A stretch of 64,000 bases of DNA, taken from Nelumbo lutea (Eukaryota; Streptophyta; Magnoliopsida; Proteales; Nelumbonaceae). A program made the translations under genes and the position numbers. Location of the stretch: assembly GCA_022828595.1 (NCBI GenBank), contig JAKGHH010000001.1, forward strand, positions 137,969,017 through 138,033,016. The letters run 5' to 3'. The notes below the pieces were generated by a model, which was not told the DNA's origin, made no database searches, and was given only the letters and a program-made list of their open reading frames with translations. Positions 59,222 to 64,000 of the stretch are shown one piece after another (the stretch's first letter is position 1; the number at the start of each line of letters is the position of its first letter).

Positions 59222-60172
59222 ATGTCCTCACTATCAGGTGAAGTTTCATCTAGAGATAACAGACCTGTCGCAAGGTCCTCAAACCTGGAAAACCCTAATC
59301 TGCACAACTTGCAGATTACAAGTGTGTTGCTGGATGAGTATGACTTCAGAGAGTGGTCCGTCTCAGCAAGGTTGTTCATTACCTCTCGTGATCTCACAGG
59401 CTATTTGGATGGAGACAAGAAAGAACCAGAAATTGACAGTCTTGAATACACCGTCTAGCGCAAGGAAAATGCCACAGTCATGTCTTGGTTGATGGCCTCC
59501 ATGACTCCTCGGGTGGCCAGAACTGTTCATCATTACCCTACAACCGCTAAAATTTGGGAGAAAGTATCCAAGACATACAGCCAGAAAAAGAACAATACTA
59601 GAATCTACAGGCTGAACCAAGACATTGCAGCCCTAAGGCAAGGAGACATGTCTGTGGCAACATACTTTGCAACACTGGAAGGCCTCTGGGAAGAGCTTGA
59701 CCATCACTTGATTTTGGATTGGGAAAATTCCAGAGATAAGGAGAGGCATGACAAGCAGATTGAGGAGAACAAAGCCTTCAAGTTTCTGGCAGGCCTAGAC
59801 CCTATATATCAAGGTATAAGGTCACAGATTCTAGGGAGAGATGAATTACCTGAGCTTCACCATGTCTACTACCTGGTGAGGAATGAAGAAGTAAGGAGAA
59901 AGGAGATGCAAGTTGACTCCCAGACACAATCAACAGAACGATCTGGAGAACATTCAGCCCTAGTCTCCACTAAGGGAAATGGATTTTCAGACAAGAAGTC
60001 CCTCAAGTGTACCCATTGTGGTGGTGAGAAACACACAAAGAAGAAATGTTTGGTCTTGTACCCTCGTCCGAAGCCAGCTGCTCTAAGAAAGGACAAAAGG
60101 CAACATAAGGGCCACACAGCAAGTGGGAATCTTGCCACCAACAACAGTAGTGACAACTCACAAAGTACTTAG
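59222..60172 (+). pseudogene. gag of copia-4
   Basis: The ATG at 59222 (MSSLSGEVSSRD) fits the copia gag start better than the in-frame ATG at 59195. A TAG at 59456-59458 breaks it after 78 codons. The rest is open: SWLMASMTPRVARTVHHYPT, FLAGLDPIYQGIRSQILG, knuckle CTHCGGEKHTKKKC (60007-60048) and a basic tail, ending TAG at 60170-60172. Pol continues in another frame. Confidence 0.88.
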
Positions 60173-60179
60173 ACAATGT

Positions 60180-63100
60180 CCTCTTCCACCACAAGGCAGG
60201 CTGCCAACTCCTCTAACCAAATACTCGGGCTTCACAGCTAGTGAGGTAGAGGTTCTCAGCCGGACATTAGCCCGTCTGAAGAACAATTCTTTAGCTTCCA
60301 CCTCTCTTGCCAAATCAGGTACAGCCTCTGCATTTAGTGCAACCAGTTCCATTAATTCTACCTCTTGGGTGATTGATTCCGGAGCCACTGACCATATGAC
60401 ACATATGTCCTCCTTATTCTCTTCATATCATTTGTTGTCTGGCCAGGATAAGATGAGAGCAGCTGATGGGTCTCTCACCACCATCTCTGGAAAGGGGGTG
60501 GTTGACCTAAGCAAGGATCTCTCTCTTAAATCAGTCATACATGTTCCTAGTTTTACCTCAAATATGTTGTCTGTTTCAAAGCTTACAAAAAATTTGAACT
60601 GCAGTATAACTTTTTTTCCTTCTCATTGTGTCTTCCAGGACAGATTGACGAGGAGAACGATTGGGAGTGGTCATGAGTATGGGGGCCTCTACTATTTTGA
60701 TGCAGATATCAGCTCAGCCCTACAAGCTTCTGCTACTACTAGTCCGAAAAGTGTGGAGTCAATAGCTAGGTTGCACCTGTGGCATGCTAGGCTAGGTCAT
60801 TTGTCTTTTTCTTCCTTAGCAATGTTGTTTCCTGAATTATGTAAGGGCATTCCAAGTCAGAGTTTAATTTGTGATGTGTGTCAAATGTCAAAACAATGTA
60901 GATCAATGCATCCAATTTCTAGTAATGAAATTCAAGCCCCTTTTGATTTGGTTCATTCTGATGTTTGGGGTCCTTCACCCATTGTTTCCATTGATGGCTT
61001 CTGTTACTTCATCAGTTTTATTGACCATTATTCTCGATGCACTTGGATTTATCTGTTAAAAGGACATGATGAAGTTCCACGGATAACTATGATGTTTTGC
61101 AAGATGGTTGAAACACAAGTTGATAAGAAGATTAAGCAATTCCATTCAGACAATGTAGTTGAATACTTTGAAAGATCCCTGAACTCATTCATGGAAGATG
61201 CAGGCATGTTACACCAATCATCGTGTGCTTACACCCCTCAGCAAAATGGGGTTGCTGAGCGCAAGAACAGGCAACTATTGTAGACAGCTCGAGCCCTACT
61301 TTTCCAGCACAATGTGCCCAAGCAATATTGGTCTCAAGCTATACTCATTGCATCATACCTGATAAATCAAATGCCATCTAAGGTACTGGGTATGAAGACT
61401 CTTTTCTCTGTTTTGTGTCCCACTCTTCCAGAATTTCCTCTTCCCCCACGGGTTTTTGGTTGTACATGCTTCATACATGTGAAGGATCCAAAGAAGGCCA
61501 AGCTGTATCCCAAGGCTACAAAGGGATTTTTTTTGGGGTACTCTCCTACGCAAAAGGGGTATAAGTGTTATGATCCTGTCTCCAAGAAAAAATATGTCAC
61601 CAAAGATGTAGTCTTTTTTGAGTCTCAACCCTATTTCCAGTCTTCTCAGAATCCTCTTCAAGGGAGACTAGTGAGTTGGAAGAGGATTCTCATTCTCCCT
61701 TCTTTTTTGTTCCCCTTTCATCAGCTTTCGCTGCTCCTAGCTGTAACATCCCGGGTTTACCTAGTGAGACTCCCACTGTGCCAGTTACTTCTCCAGATTC
61801 AGTTGATGCTTCTGAAGGTTCCAGTAGGCAAGAGAAAGAGATACTTACATACAATAGAAGGAAGAAGGGCCCTCAACCTCATGATTGCAACCAGTTGAAC
61901 TCATATCAATCTGTCTCTGCAATCCAAGGTAATTCTGACTCACTCAATTCAGATTTGGATCTTCCTATTGCTCTCCGTAAGCCTGTTCGTTCTTGTACCA
62001 CTCGGCATCCCATAGCTGACTATGTTTCTTACTCACACTTATCCCCTGCCTATCATTCCTTTGTGTCTGCTCGTTCCTCTGTATGTGTCCCTTCCAGGTA
62101 CTCAGAAGCGGCATCTGATTCAAGGTGGAAAGAAGCCATGAATGAAAAGATGAAAGCCCTAATGAAAACAAGAATGTGGGAATTGGTGAACCTGCTAGAG
62201 GGGAAAGGCATTGTTGGGTGCAAGTGGGTATTCACAGTAAAGTACAGGGAAGATGGGTCAATTGAGAGGTACAAGGCCAGACTTGTGGCAAAGGCATTTA
62301 CACAAAAGGAAGGAATTGACTACAAAGAAACATTTGCCCCAGTAGCAAAGCTCAACACAATCAGGGTTCTACTGTCACTAGCAGCAAAATTCTCTTGGAA
62401 ACTTCATCAGCTGGATGTGAAAAATGTCTTCCTAAATGATGATCTTCATGAAGAGGTACTCATGGAACCCCCACCTGGATATGATGTTGGAAAAAAGGTG
62501 TGTAAACTAATGAAAGCATTATATGGTTTGAAGCAGTCCCCGGGCATGGTTTGAGAGACTTTGTATGGCCATGAAGAAAGTGGGGTACACTCAGAGCAGT
62601 GCAGATCATACATTATTTACAAGGAGACAGGATGACAAACTTACAACACATTGTTTATGTGGATGATATGATGATTACTGAAAATAATGTGAAAGAGATG
62701 AAAAGGCTGAAGGAGTTCTTAGCTTCAGAATTTGAGATCAAACACCTGGAAAATATGAGATATTTTCTTGGGATTGAAGTTGCTAGATCAAGAGAAAGAA
62801 TCTACATATGTCAGCAAAAATATGTGCTAGATCTCCTAGAGGAAACAGGCATGATGGGGTTATGTCAACGAAAATAGGTGTTAGATCTCCTAGAAGAAAC
62901 AGGCATGATGAGGTGCAAGCCAGCAGACACTCCAATAGAACCGAACCATGGATTACAAGAATCAATGGGTGAGGAATACTGTGATAAAGAAAGGTACCAA
63001 AAATTGGTAGGAAAACTGATATACTTATTCCTTACTCGGCCAGACATTGCCTATGCAGTGCATGTTGTCAGTCAATTCATGCACTCACCAAAGACCTCTC

Positions 63101-63660
63101 ATATGAGAGCAGTGGAAAGAATTCTCAGATACTTGAAGACTTACCCAGGGAAAGGAATTCTATTCAGAAAAAATAGCAGACTTGAAATTGAAGCCTACAC
63201 TGATGCTGATTGGGCTGGGTCTGTTGGAGACAGAAAATCAACCTCATGTTACTGTACATTCTTGGGACGAAACCTAGTCACATGGCGCAGTAAGAAGCAG
63301 AATGTTGTGGCTAGATCAAGTGTAGAAGCAGAATACCGAGCTATGGCACACGGGGTTGTTGAACTCTTATGGCTCAAAACTCTCCTTAATGAGCTTGGTA
63401 TCAAGATTGAGGGTCCTCTCAAGCTGTATTGTGACAATAAAGCTACTATCAACATTGCCAACAATCTCGTGCAGCATGATAGGACAAAACATATTGAAAT
63501 TGATCGACACTTTGTCAAAGAGAGAATTATTTCAGGAGAACTCTGTGTGCCTTATACTCCATCAGAGATGCAGATTGCAGATGTACTAACTAAAGGACTG
63601 GCAACGACAAAGTTCAGGGACATACTTGGCAAGCTAAACATGATTGATATCCATGCTTAG
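60180..63660 (+). pseudogene. pol of copia-4: protease, integrase, RT, RNase H
   Basis: Protease is near 60370 (WVIDSGATDHMTHMS). Gag-pre-integrase: [20 protein letters not shown]. Integrase core: LVHSDVWGPSP, FHSDNVVEYFE and QQNGVAERKNR, with a TAG at 61281-61283. A frameshift near 61670 precedes RT ([28 protein letters not shown]). A further frameshift at about 62545 falls in the SPRAWF motif, then YVDDMMI (62658). An in-frame 54-bp duplication with a TAG follows at 62809-62916. RNase H is open from 62878 to the TAG at 63658-63660 (SSVEAEYRAMAHG, LYCDNKATINIAN, DVLTKGL). Confidence 0.92.
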
Positions 63661-63672
63661 CTTGAGGGGAAG

Positions 63673-63955
63673 TGTTAGAATGTTAGAGTGATGTTCGGCT
63701 TATAAGAGTTCTTATTAGCCCATACTTGTGTTTAACTTACCTTGTAATTGGGCCTATGTTAATGGGCCTAATCCTGTTTAATGATTTAAGTCATCTGGGT
63801 GTCCCATCACTAATCAGGGGCATCCCAGTAATTTATTGTACCTTGTACTACATTCAAACATAAATAATAGCATGGTCAACTAGCAAGTATTGTTCGACAT
63901 TCACTGCATTTCTCTTCTCTTCTTTGCTACTTCGAGTATAGCTCCTAAGATTACA
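63673..63955 (+). repeat. 3' LTR of copia-4
   Basis: Same ends. The polypurine tract CTTGAGGGGAAG abuts at 63661-63672. It lacks the 8-bp AGAGGTTC present in the other LTR. Confidence 0.95.
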
Positions 63956-63960
63956 AATCT

Positions 63961-64000
63961 TCCACCTTAAAGTCTAAAAATAGTTTCAAGGTCTTCACCC
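63961..64000. other. flank right of copia-4
   Basis: Too short to assign. I could not match it to a TFB2 exon. Confidence 0.3.

Larger units (their letters stand above)
58169..63955 (+). mobile_element. copia-4, nearly full-length Ty1/copia element
   Basis: 5787 bp, LTRs of 291 and 283 bp (about 15 substitutions and one 8-bp indel by eye), TSD AATCT (58164-58168 and 63956-63960). All domains are present in order. It has a few stops and frameshifts, so it is inactive, but it is the best preserved element of the window. Confidence 0.95.

Noticed and set aside
1..64000. Integrated plant pararetrovirus or organelle-derived DNA
   Set aside because: All RT regions carry LTR or LINE context with integrase or RNase H order. 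No movement-protein or plastid/mitochondrial gene was recognised.

Overview
The window looks like nuclear DNA of a flowering plant. It has spliced genes with plant-like proteins, poly(A)-ended L1-type LINEs, Ty1/copia elements primed by initiator tRNA-Met, Ty3/gypsy elements of the Tat and chromovirus types, and a fragment resembling an RTE-type LINE. The genus cannot be read from the sequence. The TE-swollen introns point to a genome with many retained old insertions. Most of the 64 kb is mobile-element sequence, nearly all of it broken by stops, frameshifts or deletions.

Two host genes are visible, both on the minus strand. The first (8255-8969) is a complete two-exon GNAT-family acetyltransferase of 158 aa. 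A degraded partial copy of it lies 3 kb away at 5253-5535. The second is the 3' half of the gene for TFIIH subunit TFB2 (the p52/GTF2H4 family). It has five exons between 23657 and 42926, and its upstream exons must lie beyond the right edge. One of its introns (24263-40142) is 15.9 kb long, starts with GC instead of GT, and is filled with nested transposons.

Layout: 1-5252 is a truncated minus-strand Tat-type gypsy with one LTR. 5253-11995 holds the GNAT gene and its pseudogene, a LINE 3' end, a GC-rich repeat, a possible MITE, a 1.13-kb foldback element and a small LINE scrap. 12051-20853 is a complete but dead copia with 1.8-kb LTRs and TSD TCCTC. 20859-23656 is intergenic, with a 74-bp minisatellite. 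23657-42926 is the TFB2 3' half. 43339-48450 is a minus-strand copia (TSD GTCTC). 48456-53551 is a patchwork of LINE ends and AT-rich repeats. 53552-57478 is a plus-strand chromovirus that lacks its RT core (TSD CTTCC). 57479-58168 is LINE RNase H sequence in tandem duplication. 58169-63955 is a plus-strand copia (TSD AATCT), the most intact element here.

The large TFB2 intron can be peeled in order. An old minus-strand copia was hit by a long-LTR copia, now a solo LTR (26271-28188), and by an L1-type LINE with an inverted 5' part (28229-38714). That LINE was hit by a second copia (29641-37415), and that copia was hit by a 2.2-kb gypsy derivative that kept gag and a chromodomain-like tail but lost all other pol (34498-36695). 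Matching target-site duplications and reading frames that resume across each insertion support the order.

I saw no bacterial-type system, CRISPR array or convincing functional RNA gene. The less ordinary structures are the foldback palindrome, the gag-chromodomain mini-element, the RT-less chromovirus, the twin-primed LINE and the GC-AG giant intron.
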